Source: Micromonospora cremea (GTDB taxonomy: Bacteria; Actinomycetota; Actinomycetes; Mycobacteriales; Micromonosporaceae). From it: DNA of 64,000 nucleotides. Under the pieces are notes generated by a model. That model ran no database searches. It saw only the letters and a list, made by a program, of their open reading frames with translations, and was not told the origin of the DNA. The position numbers and the translations under genes are program-made. The stretch is from NCBI RefSeq assembly GCF_900143515.1, contig NZ_FSQT01000002.1:1179501-1243500 (forward strand). The letters are read 5' to 3'. Below, in pieces: positions 16,479 through 25,234 of the stretch (its first letter is position 1; each line of letters opens with the position of its first letter).

Positions 16479-16801
16479 TGGCCCTCGCCGCGCGGCGGCT
16501 GCGCGGCGACGAACGTGGCGTCCTTCTCCACCTTGCCGATCTTCGAGGCGCCCCCGGGCGAGCCCAGGTCCTCGAAGAACTCGTAGTTGGCGCCGGTGTA
16601 GTCCTTCCACTGCTCCGGGACGTCGTCCTCGTAGAAGATCGCCTCCACCGGGCAGACGGGCTCACAGGCACCACAGTCGACGCACTCGTCGGGGTGGATG
16701 TAGAGCATCCGGTTGCCCTCGTAAATGCAGTCGACCGGGCATTCCTCGATACATGCCTTGTCGAGCACATCCACGCACGGCTCGGCGATGATGTAGGTCA
16801 C
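16475..16801 (-). CDS. fdxA: Seven-iron ferredoxin (3Fe-4S/4Fe-4S)
   Basis: A 108-residue ferredoxin with clusters bound by CIEECPVDC and CVDCGACEPVCP, and the first Cys in AEPCVDVLDKAC, the mycobacterial/streptomycete FdxA/FdxC layout. It serves as a soluble electron carrier; its partner is unknown. The GTG at 16801 follows GGAGGAG at eight bases. Its stop overlaps the probable CTG start of dapC, so the two are coupled. The C-terminal ~40 residues are the usual extension of this family. Confidence 0.93.
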   Translation of the reverse strand: MTYIIAEPCVDVLDKACIEECPVDCIYEGNRMLYIHPDECVDCGACEPVCPVEAIFYEDDVPEQWKDYTGANYEFFEDLGSPGGASKIGKVEKDATFVAAQPPRGEGH

Positions 16802-16880
16802 CGGTCTTCTCCTCCGCAAGACACGCCGCGATCTCCCGCGACGGTTAGAGCCTAGTATCTCGCCGGGGAGGGGGTCGATC

Positions 16881-17918
16881 GTGCTCCGACAGCAGGATGT
16901 GGGACACCGGATCGTGGTCCGCCGGATTGTGGGGATTCGCGAAGGCCGCCCGCTCTTCTCGGATGCCCTCGGCGAGCTGGTGGAGCTGAGCGAGACTCAT
17001 CTCACGTTGGCCACCGCGCAGGGCCAGGTGCGGGTTCCGGTGGCGCAGGTGCACCGGGCCAAGCGGGTGCCACCGACCCGCCGACCGACCGCCGCAGCGG
17101 TGGTGGCGCTCGAGCGGGCCGCCGACGAGGCCTGGCCGGCACCGACGCGGGGCCGACTCGGCGACTGGCTGCTCCGGGCCGCCGACGGCTGGACCGGACG
17201 GGCCAACTCGGCACTGCCGATCGGCGACCCGGACCGGCCGCTGCCGGCGGCGGTGGACGCGGTCGAGCGCTGGTACGCCGAGCAGGGCCAACCGGCGCTG
17301 ATCAACACGCCGCTGCCGCTCGCCGCGCCGGTCGGCGCCGAGCTGGACACCCGGGGCTGGGGCAGCCGGCCGCCGACGCTGGTGCAGACCGCGCGCCTCC
17401 CCCTGTCGGCACCGTCGGGCGCCGGCCGGACGCCCCGATCCGGATCGCCGACCACCGCGGGTAGCGCCGACGAACAGCCCGGCGTTGCCGACGTGGCGGC
17501 ACTCGACCATGCCGACGTGGTGATCGAACTGGCCGAGGCGCCGAGCGAGGCGTGGCTGGCCGTCGCCGCTGGTCGCAAGGGCGGCCTCCCGGACGCCGCC
17601 CGGCACGTGCTCACCGCCGTGGACCAGGTCCGCTTCGCCCACGGGTACGCCGACGGCACGCTAATGGCGATCGGCCGGGGCACGGTGACGGGGCAGGGCC
17701 GCTGGCTCGGGCTCAGCCTGATCGAGGTGCTGCCGGCCGCACGGCGGCAGGGGCTGGCCCGCCGCGTGATCGACGCGCTGGCCGGCTGGGGCGGCGGTGT
17801 CGGCGCGACGCACGCCTTCCTCCAGGTGGAGCAGCACAACGCGGCGGCGGTCGCGCTCTACCAGCGGCTCGGCTTCACGACCCACCACACCTACCTGACC
17901 CGGGTCGCCCCGGGCTGA
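16881..17918 (+). CDS. GNAT-family N-acetyltransferase with N-terminal SH3-like domain (Rv0428c-like)
   Basis: A 345-residue protein. The first ~60 residues (GHRIVVRRIVG ... LTLATAQGQVRVPVAQV) form an SH3-like barrel as in the Rv0428c family. A middle region carries RLGDWLLRAADGWTGRANSALP. The C-terminal GNAT domain (about 235-345) has the acetyl-CoA loop LPAARRQGLARRVIDAL and QHNAAAVALYQRLGF. The start is GTG 16881 with a GGGGAGGGGG ribosome-binding site. It is divergent from fdxA. A Pro/Ser/Gly-rich linker (about 175-215) separates the halves. The acetyl acceptor is unknown; the Rv0428c comparison is from memory of the family. Confidence 0.82.
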   Translation: MLRQQDVGHRIVVRRIVGIREGRPLFSDALGELVELSETHLTLATAQGQVRVPVAQVHRAKRVPPTRRPTAAAVVALERAADEAWPAPTRGRLGDWLLRAADGWTGRANSALPIGDPDRPLPAAVDAVERWYAEQGQPALINTPLPLAAPVGAELDTRGWGSRPPTLVQTARLPLSAPSGAGRTPRSGSPTTAGSADEQPGVADVAALDHADVVIELAEAPSEAWLAVAAGRKGGLPDAARHVLTAVDQVRFAHGYADGTLMAIGRGTVTGQGRWLGLSLIEVLPAARRQGLARRVIDALAGWGGGVGATHAFLQVEQHNAAAVALYQRLGFTTHHTYLTRVAPG

Positions 17919-17938
17919 CCCCGGCTGCCACGCAGCGA

Positions 17939-18013
17939 TGATCAACTCGACATCCCCGATGTCGGGGTATCCGGTCCCGGGATACCGCCGGATCGGCGAA
18001 GGCGAGTTGATCA
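17939..18013. repeat. Branched inverted repeat with TGATCAACTCG ends
   Basis: Outer arms 17939-17949 (TGATCAACTCG) and 18003-18013 are perfect complements over 11 bases. Inside lie two more dyads: CGACAT...ATGTCG from 17948, then GGTATCC...GGATACC. A three-stem, cloverleaf-like fold is therefore possible. It sits between the converging GNAT and membrane-protein genes. Same end sequence as the other TGATCA repeats in the window. Confidence 0.75.
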
Positions 18014-18073
18014 AGCGCCGCGCTCCCCCGGCCGGCCCAGCGGCGGGTCGGGCCGGCGGCCGTCAGCGGCGGG

Positions 18074-18538
18074 TCAGCGGCGGACGACCCGGCGCGGCTT
18101 GGCGGCCTTGACCTCGGCGTACCGCTTGAGCTGCTGGGAGCGGTGGTCGAGCCCGAGCGCGGTGAGCACCAGGTACCCGATCAGCACCCCGGCGCCGCTG
18201 GCGAGCAGGTAGAGCCAGATCTGGGCGAAGAACGTGCCCGCCCCGCCGGCGAACGGGTTGTGCCCGACGAGCAGCGGCCCGACCAGCACGGTCAGGGCCA
18301 TCGCCACCAGCACCGCGACGGTCACGTCGGCCGCCCACGCGGCCAGCGGCCGACGGCGCCCCCAGCGGAAGGCGACCACGGCCAGGATCAGCCCGATCAC
18401 CACGAACATCGCCAGCGACACCCGGTCGGCGACGGTGTCGTCACCGTCGAAGCCGAGCCGAATGATCAGCCGGGCGACCACGTTGACCGCGAACAGCGCT
18501 CCCGCGAGCACCCCGACGTCACGCCACCGTCCGTCCAT
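18074..18538 (-). CDS. Four-helix integral membrane protein of unknown function
   Basis: A 154-residue protein with four hydrophobic spans: GVLAGALFAVNVVARLII, VSLAMFVVIGLILAVVAF, VTVAVLVAMALTVLVGPLLV and FAQIWLYLLASGAGVLIGYL, and a basic cytosolic tail (KRYAEVKAAKPRRVVRR). The ATG at 18538 follows GGCAGGAGG. A small hairpin (gccccg/cggggc, about 18559-18573) lies in the presumed 5' leader. It is on the same strand as the mshB operon, but a terminator-like hairpin at 18597-18614 separates them. I do not recognise a named family. Confidence 0.75.
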   Translation of the reverse strand: MDGRWRDVGVLAGALFAVNVVARLIIRLGFDGDDTVADRVSLAMFVVIGLILAVVAFRWGRRRPLAAWAADVTVAVLVAMALTVLVGPLLVGHNPFAGGAGTFFAQIWLYLLASGAGVLIGYLVLTALGLDHRSQQLKRYAEVKAAKPRRVVRR

Positions 18539-18596
18539 CGCACGACCTCCTGCCGTACGCCCCGTTGCGGGGCTCCATCCCTGGCACGAATATTTA

Positions 18597-18614
18597 CCAC
18601 CCGTACCTGGGTGG
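18597..18614 (-). terminator. Hairpin after the mshB operon
   Basis: CCACCC (18597-18602) pairs with GGGTGG (18609-18614). On the minus strand the stem is followed by TAAATATTCG, an unusually AT-rich tail for this DNA, five bases after the DUF6113-like gene stop. Confidence 0.5.
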
Positions 18615-18619
18615 CGTCA

Positions 18620-19075
18620 TCAGCCGCCGAGGGTGGGCGGAGGGGCGAGGATCTGCCGGAAGCCCATCACCGCGAAGGTCATCGCGCCGGCCACGATCAT
18701 GGCCAGGCCGACCCAGTTGTCGCCGGCCAGCAGCAGGTCGCCCTCGCTGGTCCGGACGGCGGCCACCGCCATCAGCACGAACCACGGCACCGCGGGCAGC
18801 GCCACCGCCCACCGGCGGCCGACCACCTCGTGCGCGAACCAGCTCAGCGCGATGTTGGCCCCGACTGCGAGCAGCGCCGACACGCCGATCAACTGGCCGC
18901 CGACCCGGACCGTGGAGAGCAGCAGCTCCAGCACCCCGGTCAGCACCCCGGCCACCACCACGACGATCGCGCCGGCCAGCCGCAGGCCCAGGTCCAGCAG
19001 GCGCGGCGGCGGCCCTGCCGGGGGCGGGGCGTCCTGGCCTTCCACGAGCGGCATCGGAGCGGCGGGCAGGGTCAC
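18620..19075 (-). CDS. DUF6113-like membrane protein downstream of mshB
   Basis: A 151-residue protein with a Pro-rich N-terminus and four hydrophobic spans ([76 protein letters not shown]). Its GTG start overlaps the mshB stop as GTGA, so it is translationally coupled to mshB. Mycobacteria keep a membrane protein at the same place (Rv1171 after Rv1170), which argues for a conserved but unknown link to mycothiol synthesis or its regulation. The DUF6113 label is from recall of such neighbours. Confidence 0.75.
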   Translation of the reverse strand: MTLPAAPMPLVEGQDAPPPAGPPPRLLDLGLRLAGAIVVVVAGVLTGVLELLLSTVRVGGQLIGVSALLAVGANIALSWFAHEVVGRRWAVALPAVPWFVLMAVAAVRTSEGDLLLAGDNWVGLAMIVAGAMTFAVMGFRQILAPPPTLGG

Positions 19076-19989
19076 CGGAGACCGGCCCCGGCGACCGAGA
19101 GCCGGTCCGGGGCACTCCCCTCGGGCAGCCCGGCGAAGAGGTCGTCCTCCCAGCGGTACGGGCCGGCGCCGGGGCCCTTGTCGCCGACCGCGAGCGTGAA
19201 GTACTCCACGCCCATGAACTCGCCGCCGAAGTTGCCGGCGATCGAGTAGAGCCAGGAGGTGGCCGGGATCTGCGTAGCGTGCGCCCGCATCGCGGCCTCC
19301 TTCGCGGTGTGCTGGTCCGTGGCGTCGATCCGGGCGGCGATCTGGTCGTCCGGGGTGCCGAAGGGCAGGTCGGCGATGTCCTCGATGCCGGCGAACGGGT
19401 TGTCCGAGGACTCGGCGAAGTGCGTCATGCCGGCCTCCAGCACGCTGCGCGGCATGGCCGTCCAGTAGACCTTGGCGGGGGCGCAGCCCTCGGCGGCCGC
19501 CAGCTCGACGGCGCGCATCGCCACCCGGTGCGCCTGGATGTGGTCGGGGTGGCCGTAGAAGCCGTTCGGGTCGTACGTGATCATCACCTGCGGACGGAGC
19601 TCCCGCATGATCTCCACCAGGTGCCCGGCGGCCTCGTCCAGGTCGGCCTGCCAGAAGGCGCGGGGGTGGTCGTTGGTCGCGAGCCCCATCATCCCCGAGT
19701 CGCGGTAGCGGCCGGCGCCGCCGAGGAAGCGGTGATCGGTGACGCCGAGCGCGGCGCACGCGGCGGCCAGCTCGGCGATCCGGTACCCGCCGAGCTGGTC
19801 GGCCTCGGCGGCGGCGAGCTGGGCCAGCGCCGGTACGTGGATCTCGCCCTCCTCGCCGAGGGTGCAGGTCACCAGCGTGACGTGCGCGCCGGTGGCGGCG
19901 TAGTGGGCCATCGTCGCGCCGGTGCCGATCGACTCGTCGTCGGGGTGCGCGTGGACCAGCAGCAGGCGGCGGTCGGGCAGCGTCGTCAC
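19072..19989 (-). CDS. mshB: N-acetyl-1-D-myo-inositol-2-amino-2-deoxy-alpha-D-glucopyranoside deacetylase
   Basis: LmbE/PIG-L-family zinc deacetylase that acts in mycothiol synthesis, removing acetyl from GlcNAc-Ins. The zinc-binding signature [14 protein letters not shown] is near the N-terminus, with the distal His in [28 protein letters not shown] and [13 protein letters not shown] are typical of MshB rather than Mca. Length is 305 residues from GTG 19989. I chose this start because TAGAGT lies exactly seven bases upstream; GTG 19998 is three codons further out. It is divergent from the S9 peptidase, whose promoter has the same layout. Confidence 0.92.
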   Translation of the reverse strand: MTTLPDRRLLLVHAHPDDESIGTGATMAHYAATGAHVTLVTCTLGEEGEIHVPALAQLAAAEADQLGGYRIAELAAACAALGVTDHRFLGGAGRYRDSGMMGLATNDHPRAFWQADLDEAAGHLVEIMRELRPQVMITYDPNGFYGHPDHIQAHRVAMRAVELAAAEGCAPAKVYWTAMPRSVLEAGMTHFAESSDNPFAGIEDIADLPFGTPDDQIAARIDATDQHTAKEAAMRAHATQIPATSWLYSIAGNFGGEFMGVEYFTLAVGDKGPGAGPYRWEDDLFAGLPEGSAPDRLSVAGAGLR

Positions 19990-19996
19990 GACGGTC

Positions 19997-20002
19997 ACTC
20001 TA
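19997..20002 (-). promoter_or_regulatory. Leaderless -10 hexamer (TAGAGT) of mshB
   Basis: TAGAGT on the minus strand, seven bases before GTG 19989. It would lie inside the leader if the outer GTG were used, so it helps decide the start. Confidence 0.5.
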
Positions 20003-20071
20003 ACTGGCGGTTCCGGCCGGCGGCCGTCGACGCGTCCGCCCAGGTCGGCCACATCACGCCCGGCACGCCTC

Positions 20072-20077
20072 TACGAT
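20072..20077 (+). promoter_or_regulatory. Leaderless -10 hexamer (TACGAT) of the S9 peptidase
   Basis: TACGAT followed by seven bases and GTG 20085. No ribosome-binding site is present. Confidence 0.6.
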
Positions 20078-20084
20078 TTGGCCT

Positions 20085-22229
20085 GTGGACTTTCCGGAGC
20101 TGGCCGCCCGCACCCGCCGGTTCAGCCACGGCGCGCCGCGCGCTGTCTCCGTGGCCGAGGACGGCTCCCGAGTGATCTTCCTGCGCTCCGCCGGCCCGGA
20201 GGATCCGGCGGACGCGCTCTGGCTGCTGGACGTGGCCACCGCCGAGGAGCGGCTGGTCGCCGACCCGGCCACCCTGCTGGGCGCCGACGGCGACTCCCGG
20301 GCGCTCTCCCCCGGCGAGCGGGCGCTGCGTGAGCGGCTGCGGCTCAGCGCCGCCGGCATCGGCTCGTACGCGCTGGACGCCGCCGGTCGGGTGGCGGTGT
20401 TCGCGCTGGCCGGCCGGCTGTTCCGGGCCGACCTGGTGCACGGCGACGTGGTGGAGGTGGCCGCCGTCGGACCGGTGCTCGATCCACGGCCGGACCCGAC
20501 CGGGCAACGACTGGCGTACGTGACCGACGCGGCCGAGGGCGTCCGCCGGGGCGAGCTGCGGGTGGTCGACGCCGACGGCACCGACACCCTGCTGGCCGGC
20601 GAGGACGCCGGGGTGAGCTGGGGGTTGGCCGAGCACATCGCGGCCGAGGAGTTCGGGCGGTTCCGGGGCTACTGGTGGGCGCCGGACGGCGGCTCGGTGC
20701 TCGCGGCCCGGGTCGACGAGTCCCGGCTGGACCGCTGGCACCTGCACGACCCGGCCGAGCCGGCGAGCCCGCCGACCGCCGTCGCGTACCCGCGGGCGGG
20801 TGGGCCGAACGCGGAGGTCAGCCTGCACCTGCTGGACCTGGACGACGGCTGGGTCGACGTGCACTGGGACCGGGAGACCTACCCGTACCTGACCGGGGTC
20901 TGCTGGGCCGAGGGCAGCCCCCTGATCACCGTGCTGCGCCGCTCGCAGCAGCACGGGCTGGTGCTCGCGGTGGACCCGCGGACCGGTGAGACGCAGGTGC
21001 ACGCCGAACTGGCCGATCCGCGCTGGGTCGAACCGATCGCCGGCACACCGGCGCACCTACCGGACGGCCGGGTGCTGGTCGGTGGCGAGCTGGCCCACGA
21101 CGGGTACGACGCGCGGTGCCTGTTCGCCGACGGCACCCTGCTCACCCCGCCGTCGCTGTACGTGCGGCGGGTGGTGGGTCGCCTGCCTGCCGGCACCGGC
21201 CCGGCCGACCTGCTGGTGGAGGCGAGCGACGGCGAGCCGAGCGAGCGGCACCTGTTCCGGGTCCGCACCACCATCGGCGGCGGGGTGGACGCCCGTCGGC
21301 TCACCACCGACTCCGGCTGGCACACCGCCGCCGTCGGCGGGGACGTGCTGGTGGTCGGGGTCGCGTCGCTGGACCACGCCGGGATGCGGTGGACGGTCCA
21401 CCGCGGCGATCAGGAACTTGCCGAGCTGCGGTCGCTGGCCGCCACCCCGCCGTACTCTCCGCTGCCGCTGTTGGAACGGGTGACCGACCGGCGGCTGCCG
21501 GCGGCGGTGCTCTACCCGGACAACCACGTGACGGGCCGGCGGCTGCCCGTGCTGCTGGACATCTACGGCGGTCCGGGGCACCAGGAGGTGGTGGCCGCCC
21601 GGGCCGCCTGGCTGGAGCGTCAGTGGTGGGCCGACGCCGGGTTCGCGGTGGTCACCATCGACAACCGGGGTACGCCGGGAGTGGCCCCGTCGTTCGAGAA
21701 GGCGATCCATCGGCGGGTGGCCGACGTGATCCTGACCGACCAGGTGGACGCGCTGACCGCGCTCGCCGGCAAGCACCCTGACCTGGACCTGGGCCGGGTG
21801 GGCGTACGCGGCTGGTCGTTCGGGGGCTGGTTGGCCGGGCTGGCGGTGCTGCGCCACCCGGAGCTGTTCCGGTGCGGGATCGCCGGCGCCCCGGTGACCG
21901 ACTGGGCGCTGTACGACACCGCGTACACCGAGCGCTACCTCGGGATGCCGGAGGACGGGGCGGACATCTACGCGCACCACTCGCTGGTCGAGCTGGCCGC
22001 CGAGCCGGTCACCGGCCCGGACCAGGCCCGGCCGTTGCTGCTGGTGCACGGCCTGGCCGACGACAACGTGGTGGCCGCGCACACGCTCCGGCTCTCCGCG
22101 GCCCTGCTGAACACCGGCCGGCCGCACGCCGTGCTGCCGCTGACCGGCGCCACCCACATGGCCGCGAACGGCACGGCCGAACGCCTGCTCCCACTCGAAC
22201 TCGACTTCCTCCGCACCCACCTGCTCTGA
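20085..22229 (+). CDS. S9 family (dipeptidyl-peptidase IV-like) serine peptidase
   Basis: A 714-residue peptidase. The first ~450 residues form a beta-propeller-like domain with the DPP4_N look (EFGRFRGYWWAPDGGSVLAAR, PRAGGPNAEVSLHLLDL). The alpha/beta-hydrolase domain carries GWSFGGWLAG with the nucleophile Ser near 576, LVHGLADDNVV (Asp near 659) and ATHMAANGTAE (His near 690). No signal peptide is seen, so it is cytosolic and probably degrades peptides to di- or tripeptides. The converging operon downstream imports oligopeptides, a sensible functional neighbour but not proof of a link. The start GTG 20085 fits a leaderless promoter. Confidence 0.9.
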   Translation: MDFPELAARTRRFSHGAPRAVSVAEDGSRVIFLRSAGPEDPADALWLLDVATAEERLVADPATLLGADGDSRALSPGERALRERLRLSAAGIGSYALDAAGRVAVFALAGRLFRADLVHGDVVEVAAVGPVLDPRPDPTGQRLAYVTDAAEGVRRGELRVVDADGTDTLLAGEDAGVSWGLAEHIAAEEFGRFRGYWWAPDGGSVLAARVDESRLDRWHLHDPAEPASPPTAVAYPRAGGPNAEVSLHLLDLDDGWVDVHWDRETYPYLTGVCWAEGSPLITVLRRSQQHGLVLAVDPRTGETQVHAELADPRWVEPIAGTPAHLPDGRVLVGGELAHDGYDARCLFADGTLLTPPSLYVRRVVGRLPAGTGPADLLVEASDGEPSERHLFRVRTTIGGGVDARRLTTDSGWHTAAVGGDVLVVGVASLDHAGMRWTVHRGDQELAELRSLAATPPYSPLPLLERVTDRRLPAAVLYPDNHVTGRRLPVLLDIYGGPGHQEVVAARAAWLERQWWADAGFAVVTIDNRGTPGVAPSFEKAIHRRVADVILTDQVDALTALAGKHPDLDLGRVGVRGWSFGGWLAGLAVLRHPELFRCGIAGAPVTDWALYDTAYTERYLGMPEDGADIYAHHSLVELAAEPVTGPDQARPLLLVHGLADDNVVAAHTLRLSAALLNTGRPHAVLPLTGATHMAANGTAERLLPLELDFLRTHLL

Positions 22230-22230
22230 A

Positions 22231-22299
22231 AGGAAGCCTTTTAACGCCTGAGGTAGAGGAAGGGCCCCTTCTCAACGACGCTGTCAAGAAGGGGCCCTT
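22231..22299. repeat. AAGGAAG...AAGGGGCCCTT repeat, copy 1, with strong hairpin
   Basis: A hairpin with exact 13-base arms, 22260-22272 and 22287-22299 (AAGGGCCCCTTCT), and a 14-base loop, sits between the converging S9 peptidase and dppA genes. The flank from 22231 (AAGGAAGCCTTTTAACGCC) and the hairpin left arm are repeated, with changes, at 57355-57403 after valS. It acts plausibly as a two-way terminator. Confidence 0.75.
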
Positions 22300-22341
22300 G
22301 CTTACCGGGTGAGGGGTGGCCTCGACCGGGTGGTGTAGCTG

Positions 22342-24084
22342 TTACGGCTTGACGTACGCGTTCACGAACGACGAGTAGCCGAAGACGCTGGAGATGAAGA
22401 CCCCGCCGACCTTGGACCCGTGCACGTTGTAGGCCACGTCGACGAAGAGCGGCACCACCGGGGCGTGCTCCTTCATGATCCGCTCGTCGAGCTTGGCCCA
22501 CTCCGGGCCCTGGTCGGCCGGGGGCATGGCCAGGATGCGGTCCATCTCGGCGTTGATCGTCGGGTCGTTGAAGTACGACTGGTTGCTGTTGCCCTCGGCC
22601 TTGATGGTGCGGCCGTCGTAGAGCACCGGCAGGATCGAGGCGCCACTCGGCCAGTCCGCCGCCCAGTTACCGATGTACAGGTCCCAGGGGTTGTCCTTCT
22701 TCTTGATCTCGTCCAGCTTCGCGTCGTCCGAGATGTTCCGCAGCGTGATCTTGAAGCCGGCCCGCTCCAGGTTGGCCTTGAGCTGGGCACCCTCCTGCTG
22801 CTCGGTCGTGTTGTCGGCGACACCGAGGACCAGCTCCGGCGTCTGCCCGCCGAGCAGCTCCTTGACCTTGGCCATGTCGCCGTTGGGGCCCGCCGGGTAC
22901 GCCTCGTACGCCTTGTAGCCGATGGTGGCCGGCGGCATGAGCGTGGTCAGCGGCGCGGCGACGGTCTGCCCGCCGAGCGCCTTGATCAGGCCCTCCCGGT
23001 CGATGGCGTAGTTGAGCGCCTGCCGGATCTTGAGGTCCTTGACCCGCTGGTTGTTGATGACCAACTGGTTGGCGCTGGGGGTCGGCGAGAGGATGCTGCG
23101 CGACTTCAGCGAGGCGTCCCCGGCCACCCGGGCGACCAGCGAGGCGGGCACGGCATTGAAGGCGTGCGCGCTCTGGTCGGCGCCGTTGTCGGCGATCACC
23201 CGGTTGTTGGCGGCGTCCGCCGTCGGGCCGAAGCTCCACACGAACTGGTCCGGGTACTGGTGCCGGACCGGGTCGGTGTTCGGGTCCCAGTTGGGGTTGC
23301 GGTCCAGGGTGATCTGCACGCCGGTCTGGTTCTTGGCGATCTTGTAGGGCCCGGAGGAGAACGGCTGCTTGTCCAGGTTGACGCCGGTGTCCTTGTCCGG
23401 GGGCAGCGGCGCCGTGGTCGGCAGCGAGACCGCGAACGGCAGGTCACAGCGGGGCTTGGCGAACTCGAAGCGCAGCGTCTTGTCATCCGGCGTGCTCAGG
23501 CCCGGCGGCAGCGACGTCTTGTTCTTCTTGAAGTCCCACTTGGTGTCGAACTCCGGGCTGTCGGCCAGCCACTCCTGGATGTAGGTCGGGCCGCCGGAGA
23601 GGTCGGGATCGAAGGAGCGGGCGATGCCGTACGCGATCTCCTTGGAGGTGATCGGGCGACCGTCCTCGAACTTCACCCCGTCCTTGATCTTGAATTCCCA
23701 GACCTTGCAGTCCTTGTTGACATTGGTGCCCGGCGTCTCGGCCAGGTCGCCGACGAGAACCAGGCCGCCCTTGCCGTCGTCCTTCCAGGTGGTCAGGTAA
23801 CGGGCGAAGAGCGGGTTCGCCATCAGACCCGCGAACGAGTACGTCCGCTGCGGGTCCAGGTGGGAGATGGGCGTCTCCCGGATGATGGTGAGCGTGCCGC
23901 CCTTCTGGGCGCCGCTCACCTCGGCGGCAGGGCCCTGGGAGTCCTTGGGGTCGGTCGCGATGACCCCGCTCTGCTGCCGGTTCGTGTCCACCGTGGTGCC
24001 CTCGCCCGTGTTCTCCGAGCACGCACCCAATGCCACAACCAGAGCGATCGCGCCGCCTGCGGCGGCCGCCACGCGTGGTCGCAT
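22342..24084 (-). CDS. dppA: Oligopeptide ABC transporter substrate-binding lipoprotein
   Basis: A 580-residue SBP_bac_5 family lipoprotein that captures peptides outside the membrane for the permease pair encoded upstream. The signal peptide ends in the lipobox ALGAC, with Cys near residue 22 as the lipidation site. Family marks include GGTLTIIRETPISHLDPQ, the signature KDGVKFEDGRPITSKEIAYGI and LKIRQALNYAIDREGL. The ATG at 24084 follows GAAGGAGG, the best ribosome-binding site in the window. It is last in the D-F-C-B-A operon, after a 154-base AT-rich gap that may hold its own promoter. The peptide class is not determined; Dpp/Opp naming is generic. Confidence 0.88.
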   Translation of the reverse strand: MRPRVAAAAGGAIALVVALGACSENTGEGTTVDTNRQQSGVIATDPKDSQGPAAEVSGAQKGGTLTIIRETPISHLDPQRTYSFAGLMANPLFARYLTTWKDDGKGGLVLVGDLAETPGTNVNKDCKVWEFKIKDGVKFEDGRPITSKEIAYGIARSFDPDLSGGPTYIQEWLADSPEFDTKWDFKKNKTSLPPGLSTPDDKTLRFEFAKPRCDLPFAVSLPTTAPLPPDKDTGVNLDKQPFSSGPYKIAKNQTGVQITLDRNPNWDPNTDPVRHQYPDQFVWSFGPTADAANNRVIADNGADQSAHAFNAVPASLVARVAGDASLKSRSILSPTPSANQLVINNQRVKDLKIRQALNYAIDREGLIKALGGQTVAAPLTTLMPPATIGYKAYEAYPAGPNGDMAKVKELLGGQTPELVLGVADNTTEQQEGAQLKANLERAGFKITLRNISDDAKLDEIKKKDNPWDLYIGNWAADWPSGASILPVLYDGRTIKAEGNSNQSYFNDPTINAEMDRILAMPPADQGPEWAKLDERIMKEHAPVVPLFVDVAYNVHGSKVGGVFISSVFGYSSFVNAYVKP

Positions 24085-24238
24085 GAAGTACCTCCTTCAT
24101 CAATGTGCCGTGCGGTCCGTCGGGGCGAGAACCGCCGACGTCTCGAGGATCGTAAAGAAGAAAACCTACGAATTGTGTAACAGTTGTCGATAAATTTCGC
24201 CGCCGACCGGGTGGTGGACACCCAGAACGACGACCGGT
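24085..24238 (-). promoter_or_regulatory. AT-rich gap before dppA
   Basis: 154 bases, far richer in A/T than the surroundings around 24150-24200 (runs such as AAGAAGAAAACC and ATAAATTT). On the minus strand TACGAT is a -10 candidate with no well-spaced -35. It could give extra dppA transcription relative to the permease genes. Confidence 0.35.
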
Positions 24239-25225
24239 TCAGCGCAGCCGGACCCGGGGGTCGATCGCCGCGTAGAGCAGGTCGACCAGCACGTTCGCCA
24301 GCACCACGAAGACGGCCGAGATCAGCACGGTGGCCATGATGGTGGGCAGGTCGCCGGAGCGCACCGCGTCCACCGCCGTGCGACCCAGCCCCTGGATGCC
24401 GAAGGTGGTCTCGGTGATGACGGTGCCGCCGAGCGCACCACCGACGTCCAGGCCGGCGATCGTCACCACCGGCGTGATTGCCGCGCGCAACGCATGTCGC
24501 CCGTACACCGCGGGTTTGGCCAGGCCCTTGGCCCGCGCGGTGCGGACGAAGTCCTCCGACAGCGTCTCCAGCATCTGCGCCCGGGACAGCCGGGCGTAGA
24601 TGGCCGAGAAGAGGAAGGCCAGCGCGACCCAGGCCAGCACCAGACCACTGGCCCACTTCGCCGGATTGTCGAAGATCGAGGTGTAGCTCGGCACCGGCAG
24701 CAACCGCAGGTTGTAGACGAACACCAGCAGCAGCACCGCGCCCACGAAGTAGAGCTGCAACGAGGCGCCGGTGAGCGAGAAGCCGATGGCGGCCCGGTCC
24801 AGCCAGGTGCCCCGGCGCAGCGCGGAGACCATGCCCAGACCCACCCCCAGCAGCAGCCAGAGGATCGCCGCCGGGATCACGATGCTCAGCGTCACCGGCA
24901 GCACCCGGGCGATGGTGTCCGAGACCGCCTCGTTGGTGACGTACGACCAGCCCAGGCAGGGCGCGTCACAGCGGCCGCCCTGGGCGCTGCCCAGGTCGCG
25001 CCCGGTCACGATGCCCTTCATGTAGCCGGCGTACTGGCTGATCAGCGGGTCGTTGAGGCCTAGCTCGGTCCGGACCCGCTCCAGCCGCTCCGGGTTGCAG
25101 TTCTTCGGGCACATGCCGGTGACCGGGTCACGCGGCAGGGCGAAGAACATCAGGAAGGTCAGCACGCTCACCGCGAACAGGGTCAGCGTGGCGGAGAAGA
25201 GCCGCTTGATCAGGAATCGCGCCAT
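24239..25225 (-). CDS. dppB: Oligopeptide ABC transporter permease (DppB/OppB type)
   Basis: A 328-residue inner-membrane permease with six predicted spans: an N-terminal span (LFSATLTLFAVSVLTFLMFF) then a large loop with a Cys pair (GMCPKNC) and GRCDAPC, and five further spans. The BPD_transp_1 EAA loop reads EDFVRTARAKGLAKPAVYGRHALRAA, the site that docks on the ATPases. The C-terminal region VITETTFGIQGLGRTAVDAV is the usual DppB ending. The Cys-containing external loop is frequent in actinobacterial DppB proteins. It lies nine bases after the dppC stop. Confidence 0.9.
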   Translation of the reverse strand: MARFLIKRLFSATLTLFAVSVLTFLMFFALPRDPVTGMCPKNCNPERLERVRTELGLNDPLISQYAGYMKGIVTGRDLGSAQGGRCDAPCLGWSYVTNEAVSDTIARVLPVTLSIVIPAAILWLLLGVGLGMVSALRRGTWLDRAAIGFSLTGASLQLYFVGAVLLLVFVYNLRLLPVPSYTSIFDNPAKWASGLVLAWVALAFLFSAIYARLSRAQMLETLSEDFVRTARAKGLAKPAVYGRHALRAAITPVVTIAGLDVGGALGGTVITETTFGIQGLGRTAVDAVRSGDLPTIMATVLISAVFVVLANVLVDLLYAAIDPRVRLR

Positions 25226-25234
25226 GGGAAACCC

